NCBI GenBank assembly: GCA_913055605.1
Contig: CAJXKJ010000009.1
Span: 1-64,000 of the forward strand
DNA length: 64,000 nt
Source: an uncultured Euryhalocaulis sp.
Lineage (GTDB): Bacteria > Pseudomonadota > Alphaproteobacteria > Caulobacterales > Maricaulaceae
Direction of reading: 5' to 3'
Shown: in pieces, positions 19,480 through 29,300 of the stretch
Numbering within the stretch: the first letter of the stretch is position 1
Layout of the letters: each line of letters opens with the position of its first letter
Made by a program: the position numbers and the translations under genes
The notes under the pieces: model-generated
What the model was told of the DNA's origin: nothing
Databases searched by the model: none
What the model saw: the letters and a program-made list of their open reading frames with translations, nothing else

Positions 19480-20534
19480 TTCCGCCCCCCGAACACGTTC
19501 ATCACATGCGCCATCGCGCTGTCGGCCGGCTTGGCCACCGGCGCGGCTGCGGCCTCTTTCACGGACCACACCGTCTCTGGCCGGCTCTGCAGCAGCAGGA
19601 TCTTGCCGCTGTCCCGGTCCACCGCCCATTCGATGTCCTGCGGCTTGCCGTAATGGCGCTCCACCTTGCGCGCGACGTCGCGCAGGCCCTGCAGCTCAGC
19701 ATCGTCCAGGCACGGCGCCTTGCGCCGGTCGTCCGGCACCTCGCGGTCTTCGATCCCGCCGCCAGGCGCGGGCAGCTGTTCGATATGTTTGTCGGAGATG
19801 TCGCGCACCGGGATTTCCCCGGTCAGCTTCGCGACCACCCAGCGGTCCGGCGTGACCTCGCCGGACACCACCGCCGAGCCCAGGCCCCAGGCGCCCTCGA
19901 TCGTGATGACGGATTTGTCGCCAGTGGTCGGGCTGCGCGTGAACATCACCCCGGCGCAGCGCGCGTCCACCATGCGCTGGACCACGACGCCCATGGCCAC
20001 GCCGGCCTCGGGCAGGCCCTGCTTGCGGCGATAGCAGACCGACTCCACCGAATAGAGGCTGGCCCAGCAATTGCGCACCTGGGTCAGCACGTCCTCGCCG
20101 CCGATCACCCACAGATAGGTGTCCTGCAGCCCGGCGAAGGAGGCCTCCTCGGAATCCTCCGTGGTGGCGGAGGAGCGCACCGCCACCGGCCCCTCGGCCG
20201 CCCCGGCGCCGAGCTCGGCATGCGCGGACAGGATCGCTTCGCGTACATCGTCCGGCAGCGGCGCGCCGGTCAGGCGCGCGCGCGCTTTCGCCGCCGCCGC
20301 GCCGACGGCGTCCAGATCGTCAGGGTCCAGCGCCTCGATCGGCGCGCGCAGGGGCGCCTCGGCCTCCAGCGCCGCGATGAAGCGTTCGAAGGCGCCGGTC
20401 TGCACGACGAAGCCGGGCGGCACGTCGATGCCCGCCCGCGTCAGTTCGCCCAGGCTGGCGCCCTTGCCGCCCGCGGTCAGGCGGTCGCCAATGCCGATCT
20501 CGGCGAACCAGGCGATGATGTCGCTGCTGCTCAC
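19476..20534 (-). CDS. PEP/pyruvate-binding (ATP-grasp, PPDK_N) subunit of a split dikinase
   Basis: GDRLTAGGKGASLGELTRAGIDVPPGFVV, VAVRSSATTEDSEEASFAGLQDTYL, SVITIEGAWGLGSAVVSGEVTPD. GTG start at 20534. Confidence 0.88.
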   Translation of the reverse strand: MSSSDIIAWFAEIGIGDRLTAGGKGASLGELTRAGIDVPPGFVVQTGAFERFIAALEAEAPLRAPIEALDPDDLDAVGAAAAKARARLTGAPLPDDVREAILSAHAELGAGAAEGPVAVRSSATTEDSEEASFAGLQDTYLWVIGGEDVLTQVRNCWASLYSVESVCYRRKQGLPEAGVAMGVVVQRMVDARCAGVMFTRSPTTGDKSVITIEGAWGLGSAVVSGEVTPDRWVVAKLTGEIPVRDISDKHIEQLPAPGGGIEDREVPDDRRKAPCLDDAELQGLRDVARKVERHYGKPQDIEWAVDRDSGKILLLQSRPETVWSVKEAAAAPVAKPADSAMAHVMNVFGGRK

Positions 20535-20542
20535 GCCAGCCC

Positions 20543-22357
20543 CTATTCCAGAATGGTGACAACGCCGCGCCCGCCGTCCACGCGCACGCGCTGGCCGTCC
20601 TGGATGCGGGCGGTGGCGGTGCCGGTGCCGACCACCGCCGGCAGGCCGTATTCGCGCGCCACGATGGCCGCGTGGCTCATCGACCCGCCGATGTCGGACA
20701 CCGCCGCGGCGATCTTCTGGAAGACCGGCGCCCAGGTCGGGTTGGTGACCTGACAGACCAGAATGTCGCCCTGTTTCAGGCGCCCGATCTCCTGCACCGA
20801 CTTCACGACGCGGGCCACGCCCTCCACCACGCCGGAGGAGGCGGCGAAGCCGCGCACCTCGTTGGAGTCGCCCTCCCCGGCATTCAGCCAGGCGTCCAGG
20901 CTCTCGCGGGTGATGCCCCACAGCATGACGATGGCCGGGTCGTCGATAATATCCGGCACGGGGCCGAGCGCCGGCGCGGCGTCCAGTTTCGCCCAGGCCT
21001 CGATGGCTTTCTTGCGCTCGGCGATCATGGCCGGGAAGCGGGCCGGGCCGCGCGGGGGCGATGCGTTCCCCCAGCTGAACATCAGGTCCATGATCGCCTC
21101 TTCCAGCTCGTAGCGGGAGAGGTGGAACACGTCCTCTTCCTTCTCGAAGAAGCCGTGCTCGGCCAGCAGGGCGCCGAACTCGCGGATCTTGTTGAAGAAC
21201 AGGTTCGTGTACCAGTGCTCGCAATAGAATTTGTGGCCCTCGACATAGGGGAAGACGCGGCAGGCCAGCTCGATCATCTGATCGTAGGCGGCCTTCTCCT
21301 CCTCGGTGCCCAGCATGTCGCGATAGCCGTCGATCAGCTCGGCCCGCTCGGCCTGCAGCTGTTCGGTCGGGCGTTCGATATTCTCGCCCGACTTCACCTT
21401 GTCGATGTATCCGGGGATGGCGGAGAAAGGCAGCGACAGGTCGTCGTTCCACGACCGGTGATAGTGATAGAAGCCGTCCCCGACATTGACGTTGAACCAG
21501 GGGTTCCGGCTGGTCTCCAGCTCCGCCAGCCAGTCCTTGCCCGGCTGGCCCATCTGCTCCAGCGAGGACAGGACGTCGTCCACGCTCGCCCCGTCGATGA
21601 ATTTATGGTCGACGCCCAGCTCCACGGCGCGGCGGGCCAGCCGCTTCACCTCCTCGTCGGGCTTGAAGATCTCGGCCTCGAAGCCCGCGACCATGCGCGC
21701 GATGGTCTGGTCGGTGATTTCCGGGAACGCCTTCTTGCAGAAATCGAAGAAGACCAGATAGGCGCCGTAGCCGAGCAGCAGAAACTCGAAATGGTGGTGC
21801 CACATCCGGAAGTACCCTTCGAGGGTCTTCAGATAGGTGTCCAGCAGGTCGTGGTTGGAGGCGATGCCGCGCCCCGAATGGATATGCTCCAGCGGCTCGA
21901 ACTCGGGCAGGGACGGGGTAGGCAGCGCGATCGCATCCTGGATCAGCGCCTTCATCTTGTCCTTCCAGCTGGCGTACAGCGACTCCCAGTTCTCGTAATA
22001 ATAGAAGGCGCGCTTCTGGAATTCTTCGGTGCGCTTGGCGATCTCGTCGGGGTCGGTGACGCCGTTGCCGCCGATATAGACCCGCCCGTTCAGGATGCGG
22101 AAATCGATGCCGAGCGTGGTGGGCAGCGAGTGGACGCGCGTGTTCGCCGCGCCCAGCGCCGCATAGGCCCCCTCCGCCGTGATCATGTCGAACATGTGCA
22201 TCGGCTCGGGGAAGTGCATGGCGTTGTAGAACCAGAAGCGTTTGTCGTCGCCCGGCTCGAACTGCATGTAATAGGGATAGGCGGCCTGCGCCCCTTCGGT
22301 GCCTGCGGCGACCTCCACGGAACTGGGCAGCGGAAACTGCTTGGCTTCACCGGCCAT
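20543..22357 (-). CDS. PEP-utilising-enzyme mobile (His) domain subunit of a split dikinase
   Basis: 604 aa; the C-terminal GGSMSHAAIVAREYGLPAVVGTGTATARIQDGQRVRVDG is the phospho-His domain. The N-terminal about 450 aa is distinctive (RFWFYNAMHFPEPMHMFD, MWHHHFEFLLLGY). Confidence 0.88.
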   Translation of the reverse strand: MAGEAKQFPLPSSVEVAAGTEGAQAAYPYYMQFEPGDDKRFWFYNAMHFPEPMHMFDMITAEGAYAALGAANTRVHSLPTTLGIDFRILNGRVYIGGNGVTDPDEIAKRTEEFQKRAFYYYENWESLYASWKDKMKALIQDAIALPTPSLPEFEPLEHIHSGRGIASNHDLLDTYLKTLEGYFRMWHHHFEFLLLGYGAYLVFFDFCKKAFPEITDQTIARMVAGFEAEIFKPDEEVKRLARRAVELGVDHKFIDGASVDDVLSSLEQMGQPGKDWLAELETSRNPWFNVNVGDGFYHYHRSWNDDLSLPFSAIPGYIDKVKSGENIERPTEQLQAERAELIDGYRDMLGTEEEKAAYDQMIELACRVFPYVEGHKFYCEHWYTNLFFNKIREFGALLAEHGFFEKEEDVFHLSRYELEEAIMDLMFSWGNASPPRGPARFPAMIAERKKAIEAWAKLDAAPALGPVPDIIDDPAIVMLWGITRESLDAWLNAGEGDSNEVRGFAASSGVVEGVARVVKSVQEIGRLKQGDILVCQVTNPTWAPVFQKIAAAVSDIGGSMSHAAIVAREYGLPAVVGTGTATARIQDGQRVRVDGGRGVVTILE

Positions 22358-22518
22358 CGATACCTCCCCTTGCGCTCCGCCGGCGTTTTCGCCTGTGCGG
22401 GCCTGTCAGCGCGGCAAGTCTACCGGACCGGGCGGCGCCGGGCTGAGGACATTCGCGCAGGAGGAACGGGACAATCGCGCAGGCCGCGCGGCGCCCGGCG
22501 GGGCTCAGCTATCCAGCG

Positions 22519-23484
22519 TCAGCTGTTCAGGCGGCGTGCGCGCCAGTCGGTCGGCGACACGCCGAAGCGCCGCCGGAACAGGCGGGCGAAATAGCCGGGG
22601 TCCAGGAAGCCGCTGCGCCAGGCGATCTCCGCCATGGGCAGTGCCGCGGTGCGCGGCGCGGCCAGCAGGTCCGCGGCCCGGTCCAGCCGGGCGGCGTTCA
22701 GACGCTGCACGAAACTGGCGCCGGTGGGGGCCAGCTGGGCGTGGATGGTGCGCTTGGACACGCCCAGCGTTTTCGCCGCGGCGTCCAGCGTCAGTTCGGG
22801 GTCGGCGCAATCCTGTTCGATCAGCGCCACGATCCGCGCGGTCAGGCCGGCGTCCCGCCGGTCCCGCGCCGGGGCGTGGAAGCCGGAAGCCAGCGACAGC
22901 AGCGAGCCGATCTGCTCGGCGATGCGCGCGCGCGGCAGCGCCCCGCAATCCAGCTCGTCCGCCATCGTGTCCAGCATGGCGCCCAGCGGCGCGCCCCAGC
23001 CCTGCCGCGCCGACAAGGGCCGGCCCAGGAACGGCTCGGGGTCCGGCAGCCAGGGCGACAGCCAGGCCTGCGGCATCACCAGGTCGACCGCCTCGTGATA
23101 GGCGTCCATCTCCATCTGGTAGAAACGGGTATTGTCCAGCAGCACGAACTCGCCCGGCCGCACCGCGAAGGCGCGGTCGTTCACCCGCGTGCGGAACACG
23201 CCGCAGCGCGAATAGACCAGCTGGAAGGTCGGGTCGTGCTGGGTCGGCCCGCCGAGGTCTTCGGGATGCACGACATTCTGGGCCGAGGCGCCGATCTGGA
23301 TGAAGCGCAGATCGCCGACCGGACGGCTGGTCCAGCAGGCGGCGAAGCGCTCGCCCTCCGGCACGCGCACGTCGATCGGGGCAAGCGTCTGGCTGGCCCA
23401 GTCGCGCCATTGCGAAAGGGCCTCGCCGCGCCCGAGGCCCGACGACGACCAGCTTCTGTCCTCGTATTGGACGCCAGACTGCAT
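22519..23484 (-). CDS. AraC family transcriptional regulator
   Basis: C-terminal AraC HTH (LTLDAAAKTLGVSKRTIHAQL...IAWRSGFLDPGYFARLFRRRFGVSPTDWR). ATG at 23484 chosen as start. Confidence 0.92.
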   Translation of the reverse strand: MQSGVQYEDRSWSSSGLGRGEALSQWRDWASQTLAPIDVRVPEGERFAACWTSRPVGDLRFIQIGASAQNVVHPEDLGGPTQHDPTFQLVYSRCGVFRTRVNDRAFAVRPGEFVLLDNTRFYQMEMDAYHEAVDLVMPQAWLSPWLPDPEPFLGRPLSARQGWGAPLGAMLDTMADELDCGALPRARIAEQIGSLLSLASGFHAPARDRRDAGLTARIVALIEQDCADPELTLDAAAKTLGVSKRTIHAQLAPTGASFVQRLNAARLDRAADLLAAPRTAALPMAEIAWRSGFLDPGYFARLFRRRFGVSPTDWRARRLNS

Positions 23485-23687
23485 GGTCCGGACGCCTCCC
23501 AACTCCCCGCCGCCCGTTTTTGTCTTTCGCGGCCCCGCCAGCCTAGGCAAAGCCCGCTTAGCCCTCAAGGAGAGGCGGCTGCGGTCTGCCCGGAAGGGAC
23601 TGGTTCAGGACCACAGCCCCGTGACCGGAAAATCACCGCTATCAACCCACAAATAGAAGAAAAACGCGATCACTAAAGCGGTGAAAA

Positions 23688-23891
23688 TCAAACAAAAATG
23701 TGCACTACGACCGTGAAATAGAAATAGATTTTACTGTCGCTTTTTGTGCAGCGGGCGGCCCCGGTGAAGATTACGCCTTTCGTCATCGCGCCCCATAACG
23801 AGTGCAGGAAGAAGGCGAACGACAAAAAGAAAAAGAGCCAAACCAGCAGAGGCATAGGTCGCCGAAGCCTTTCGATTGGGGAGGTCAGCAT
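23688..23891 (-). CDS. Small putative membrane protein
   Basis: 67 aa MLTSPIERLRRPMPLLVWLFFFLSFAFFLHSLWGAM...; one or two hydrophobic segments in a locally AT-richer region. Confidence 0.35.
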   Translation of the reverse strand: MLTSPIERLRRPMPLLVWLFFFLSFAFFLHSLWGAMTKGVIFTGAARCTKSDSKIYFYFTVVVHIFV

Positions 23892-24002
23892 AGGGGGCTC
23901 GGCATTGCCGGTCACTTGGCCCCTCTTTTTGCCCGGCACAGTGCTAGGATCGCGCCAGCCGCCCGGTAGAGGCGGCCCGGCATGTCCACGGGGAGGACGA
24001 CC

Positions 24003-24914
24003 ATGATCTTACGGAAAGCCGCTCTGGCGGCGTGCGCGCTGTTGTTCGCGGCGCCCGCCGCGCTCGCAGAAGACGCCGACTATTATCGCGGCGGCTGGCG
24101 CACCGCGCTGGACGATCCGCATATGTACGAGTTCGTGATCGCGGGGGACCGCGTGACCGGCGCCTATTGCACCCATTGCGCCGACGGCGCGACGCTGGCC
24201 CCCATCGAGGGGACGTTCGACGAAGACGAAGGCATCGCCTTCACCATCCGGCATCTGGATCTGGACGGCGCCACGGTGCGCGAGGACCGGGCGCAGGCGC
24301 GGCTGCAGGACGGGGAGCTGGTCGTCAGCGGCGTGCGCGGCGATGGCGCGGCGTTCGAGCATGCAACGATCAAGGACCCGCGCGGGCCGGTCGCCGCACC
24401 CTATCCCCAGTCCGTGCTGCCGCCCGGCTTCCCGGCGCCGGAAATTCTGGAGTTTCGCGCCGGGGGCGGCGGCGGTGGCGGCGCGCCCCCGGCCTATGAA
24501 CCGCCCGGGCCGTGGCGCACGCTGACGGCGGCGGATGTCGAGGGCGTGTGGATCGGGTTCGGCGTCGGCATGGACAAGCAGATCTTCATCATACGGCGCG
24601 ACGGCGAAGGCCTGTTCGGCCTGGTCTGCGGGCGCTGCGACAATCCCTATACGTTCGGCGCGCTGGACGATTTCCAGATCGACGGCGACACGCTCAGCTT
24701 CGACATCGTCCATCAGGACTGGGGCGAAGGCGAAACCGCCGTCTTCGAACGGCGGGTGACCGCGCAGATCGCGGTGAACGAGATGCGCATCAGCGCGGTG
24801 CGGCATGACGCCGAAACGCTGGCCCTCGGCGCGCCAGGCGCGGGCGCCATCGTCTCCTCGCTGATCGGCCCTATCGCCATCGCGGCGACGCAGGGCAATG
24901 TCGTCGGGGAGTAG
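24003..24914 (+). CDS. Uncharacterised exported protein with internally duplicated CxxC domain
   Basis: Signal peptide MILRKAALAACALLFAAPAALAE; two similar halves around CTHC and CGRC. Confidence 0.75.
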   Translation: MILRKAALAACALLFAAPAALAEDADYYRGGWRTALDDPHMYEFVIAGDRVTGAYCTHCADGATLAPIEGTFDEDEGIAFTIRHLDLDGATVREDRAQARLQDGELVVSGVRGDGAAFEHATIKDPRGPVAAPYPQSVLPPGFPAPEILEFRAGGGGGGGAPPAYEPPGPWRTLTAADVEGVWIGFGVGMDKQIFIIRRDGEGLFGLVCGRCDNPYTFGALDDFQIDGDTLSFDIVHQDWGEGETAVFERRVTAQIAVNEMRISAVRHDAETLALGAPGAGAIVSSLIGPIAIAATQGNVVGE

Positions 24915-26366
24915 CTAGCCGCCGTTCTGGGCCGTCTGCGTCTCGGCTGCGGTCTGCCAGCCGGCGCCCAGCGCCTGACCCAGCCGCACGTATGCGGTGG
25001 CGGCGGCCGCACTCGCGCGGGCGCGGCGGTCCTGCGCCTCGGCCAGGCGGCGTTCGGCGTCCAGCGCCTGGATGAAGGGGTCCAGCCCCTCGCGATAGCG
25101 CAGGCGCGCGATCTCCGCGGCGCGTTCGGCGGCGTCCAGCGCCTCCTCGGCCAGCACGCCGGCGCGGCGCGCGGCGGCCAGCGACGACAGCGCGGTCTCC
25201 ACATCGGCCAGCCCTTCGGACACCGCCTGGTCGAAGCGGGCGAATTCGGCCTCCGCCCCGGCGCGGGCGGCCTGGCTGCGCAATTCGTTGCGGCGGAAAT
25301 CCAGCGCCGGCCAGTCGATCTGCGGCCCCAGCGAATAGGAGAACGACGCGGCCTCGCCCAGATCGGACAGGTCGAAGGCGTCGAACCCCGCCCCGCCGAC
25401 CAGCGTGATGCGCGGCCACCAGTCCACGCGCGCCGCGTCCACGCGCGCCGCCGCGGCCTCCAGCCGGGCGCGGGCCTCGACGATGTCCGGGCGGCGGCGC
25501 AGCAGGTCTTCCGGCGCGCCGAGGCCGGGAGCTGCGGGCGGGATCGGGATGCCGGTCTCCGCCGCCACGATCTCCGCCGACGAGCCCGGCTGGCCGCCGA
25601 TCAGGATGTCCAGCGCATAGGACGCCGCGGCGCGATCAGCCTCCAGCAGCGGGATTTCCGCGCGCGTGGCGGCCAGCTGTTCGCGCGCCCGCGCGACTTC
25701 CAGCCCGCTGCCCCGTCCCGCGGTGCGCAAATTCTCGGTCAGGCCGAGCGTCTGTTCCTGGGTGTCGGCGCTGGCGCGCGCGGCCGCCAGCCGCGCCTCC
25801 GCCCCGCGCAGCGCGACATAGGTCGCGGCGGTTTCGGCCGCCACCGCCGCGGCCACGCCGCGCCGCACGGCCTCCACAGCCTCGGCGTCAGCGCGGGCCG
25901 CGCGGGTCTGGGCGCGCAGCCGGCCGAACAGATCGGCCTCCCAAGCCGCCTGCAGACCGACGGAAAACAGATCGGTGTCCGGATAGGCGCTGGTCCCGCC
26001 GTCCAGGCTGGCGGCCGGGCGCGTGCGCGCCGCGGACGCCGAGACCCCGCCGGTCGGCAGCAGGGTCCAGCCCTGCACCGCAGCCAGCGCGCGGGCGCGG
26101 GCCAGTTCCGCCTCCGCCGCCGCCAGGTCGCGATTATCGGCCAGCGCGCGGGCGACCAGCGCGTCCAGCGCCGGATCGTTCAGCGCCGTCCACCAGGCCG
26201 CGTCGACCGGGACATAACCGTCCTGCAGCCCCGCCTCGGCGAAGTTTGCGGGCGGGACCGGCGGCTGGCCGGCCCGCTCCAGCGGGGCGCTGGCGCACCC
26301 GGCCAGAAGCGCGGCGGCCAGAACCGGAGAGACCAGAGCGGAGAGAGCAGCGGTGCGCATGGTCAT
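24915..26366 (-). CDS. RND efflux outer membrane channel (NodT/OprM-type)
   Basis: Lipobox LLAGCAS; WWTALNDPALDALVARAL, GLGAPEDLLRRRPDIVEARARLEAA. Confidence 0.93.
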   Translation of the reverse strand: MTMRTAALSALVSPVLAAALLAGCASAPLERAGQPPVPPANFAEAGLQDGYVPVDAAWWTALNDPALDALVARALADNRDLAAAEAELARARALAAVQGWTLLPTGGVSASAARTRPAASLDGGTSAYPDTDLFSVGLQAAWEADLFGRLRAQTRAARADAEAVEAVRRGVAAAVAAETAATYVALRGAEARLAAARASADTQEQTLGLTENLRTAGRGSGLEVARAREQLAATRAEIPLLEADRAAASYALDILIGGQPGSSAEIVAAETGIPIPPAAPGLGAPEDLLRRRPDIVEARARLEAAAARVDAARVDWWPRITLVGGAGFDAFDLSDLGEAASFSYSLGPQIDWPALDFRRNELRSQAARAGAEAEFARFDQAVSEGLADVETALSSLAAARRAGVLAEEALDAAERAAEIARLRYREGLDPFIQALDAERRLAEAQDRRARASAAAATAYVRLGQALGAGWQTAAETQTAQNGG

Positions 26367-29300
26367 TCGGCCGGCCCCATGGTTTCGCCCGGCTGCGTTT
26401 GCGGCGTCCGCCCCGGCCCGAAGGACAGCAGGGACAGCCGGCGGCTGAGCACATAGAAGGTCGGGGTCAACATCAGGCCGACGATCGTCACCCCGATCAT
26501 GCCGGAGAACACCGCCACGCCCAGCGCGACGCGCTGTTCCGCGCCGGCGCCGGTGGCGAAGACCAGCGGCGTGACGCCCAGGATGAAGGCCAGCGAGGTC
26601 ATCAGGATCGGGCGCAGGCGCAGGCGCGCGGCGCGCTCGGCCGCCGCGAAGCGGTCCAGCCCACGCTCCTCCAGATGCTTGGCGAACTCCACGATCAGGA
26701 TGGCGTTCTTGGCCGCCAGCCCGACAAGGACCACGAAGGCCACCTGTGTCAGGATGTTCACGTCCAGCCCGCGGATCGCCACGCCGATCAGCGCGCCCAG
26801 GATCGCCATCGGCACGACCAGGATCACCGCCAGCGGCAGGGTGACGCTCTCATACTGCGCCGCCAGCACCAGGAAGACGAACAGCGTCGCCATCAGGAAC
26901 ACGCCGACCAGGCCGCCCGATTCCTGCTGCTGGATAAAGGCAACGTCCCGCCATTCGAAGCTGAAGCCGGCCGGCAGCACCTGCTGCGCCATCGCCTCCA
27001 GCGTCGCCATCAGCTCGCCGGACGACACGCCCGGCGCGGGCTCCGCGTCCAGTTCGGCCGCCGGGTACAGATTGTGCCGCGGCACGCGCTGGGGCCCGGC
27101 GGTCTCCGACACAGTAACCACGGCGGACAGCGGGATCATTTCCCCGTCCAGGCTGCGCACCCAGATGCCGTTGATGTCCGCCGGATTGTCGCGGAAATCG
27201 GCGTCGGCCTGCGCGGTCACGCGATAGGTGCGGCCCAGATAGTTGAAGTCGTTGACGTATGTGGAGCCGAGGAAGACCTCCAGCGCCTGATTGACCTCCG
27301 ACACCGGCACGCGCAGGGCCTCGGCCTTGTCGCGGTCGATGTCCAGACGGGCGCGCGGCGTGGCGGCTTCATAGAAGCTGACGGCGCTGGCGACGTCCGG
27401 ATTCTGGGCGCCCGCGCCCATCATCATCTGCGCGGCCTGGGCCAGCGCGGCGTAGCCGTTTCCGGCCCGGTCCTGGATCATCATGCGCACGCCGGAGCCC
27501 GAACCCAGCCCCTCCACCGCCGGCGGCAGGACGGGGATGATCATCGCCTCGTCGATCTGGCCGACGGTCTGGCGCACCTCGGCCATCACGTCGTCGGTGC
27601 TGAGGCCGGCCTTCGCCCGCTCCTTGTAGTCGTCGAAGGTGAAGAAGGCGGTCGCGGCGTTGGACGCGATGGTGTTGGTCGAGGCCTGGAAGCCGGTGAA
27701 GGAGATCATCCGGTCCACGCCCTCGACCTGGATGATGCGCTCCACCGCCTCGTCCATCACCGCGCGCGTGCGGTCCAGCGAGGCGCCCGGCGGCAGCTGC
27801 ATGATGACGAAGCCATAGCCGCGGTCCATTTCCGGGATGAAGCCCTTGGGCGAGGCCTGGAAGGTGAAGCCGGTGATGGCGATCAGGCCGGCATAGACGA
27901 TCAGCACGATCCCGCCGACGCGCACCAGCCGCCGCGTGCCCGCGCCATAGGCCGCGCCCAGACGGTCGAAGCCGCGATTGAACGCGCCGAAGAACGGGGC
28001 CAGCAGGCCGCCGCGCTGCACGCCCTCGGCGTGCGGCTTCAGCAGCGCCGCGGCCAGCGCCGGCGACAGGGTCAGCGACACAAAAGCAGAGATCACCGTG
28101 GCAGTGGCGATGGCCAGCGCGAACTGCTTGTAGAACTGGCCGGAAATGCCGCCGATGAAGGCGACCGGCACGAACACCGCGGTCAGCACCAGCGCGATGG
28201 CGATCAGCGCCCCGCCGACCTCGTCCATCGATTTTCGCGCGGCCTCGCGCGGATTCAGCCCGTCGGCCAGATTCCGCTCCACATTCTCCACCACCACGAT
28301 GGCGTCGTCGACGACGATGCCGATGGCCAGCACGAGGCCGAACATGGTCAGCGAATTGATCGACCCGCCAGTCAGCAGGAAGACCGAGAACGCCCCGATG
28401 ATCGACACCGGGATGGCCAGGATCGGGATCAGCGCGGCGCGGAAGCTCTGCAGGAACAGGAAGACCACGATCACGACCAGCAGCACCGCCTCGATCAGCG
28501 TCTTCTGCACTTCGTGGATGGCGTGGCCGACGAATTCGGTCGGGTTGTAGACGATTTCGTACTCCAGCCCCGGCGGGAAGCCCTCGCCCAGCCTGGCCAT
28601 CGTCTCCTTCACGCTTTCGGCGGTGGCCAGCGCGTTGCTGCCCGGGCGCTGGAACACCGCGACGCCGATCGCCTCCTGCCCGTCCAGGAAGCCACGCATC
28701 GTGTAGTCCTGCGCGCCCAGCTCCACCCGGCCGACATCGCGCACGCGCACGATCCCGGTGGGCGAATCCGCCGCGATGACGACGTCGCCGAACGCTTCTG
28801 GCTCCACCAGCCGGCCCGGCGCCTCGATGGTCAGTTCATAGTCGGAGCCGGTGGCGTAGGGCGGCGCGCCCAGCACGCCGGAGGCGACCTGCACGTTCTG
28901 GCGACGCAGCGCGGTGATGACGTCGCCGGCCGTGAGGCCGCGCGCGGCGACCAGCTGCGGGTCCAGCCAGACGCGCATGGCGTACTGGCTGCCGCCGAAA
29001 ATCTGCGCGCGCCCGACGCCGGGCAGGCGCTGGATCTCGTCCAGCACGTTCAGATAGGCGTAGTTCGAGACATAGAGGTGATCGAACGTCTGATCCGGCG
29101 ACAGCATGTTGACGAACATCAGGATGTTCGTGGTCGCTTGCTCCACCGTCACGCCGATCTGGCGCACTTCCTCGGGCAGGCGCGCCTCAGCCGCGGAGAC
29201 GCGGTTCTGGACCAGCATCTGCGCGCGGTCGAGATCGGCGCCCAGGCCGAACGTCACTTCGATGGTCACCCGGCCGTCGCTGGTCGAGGCGGAGGACAGA

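Noticed and set aside
16168-22594. Series of long plus-strand ORFs (586, 540, 498, 640 aa) opposite the carboxylase/dikinase operon
   Set aside because: All are antisense to six well-supported minus-strand genes and have no recognisable motifs.
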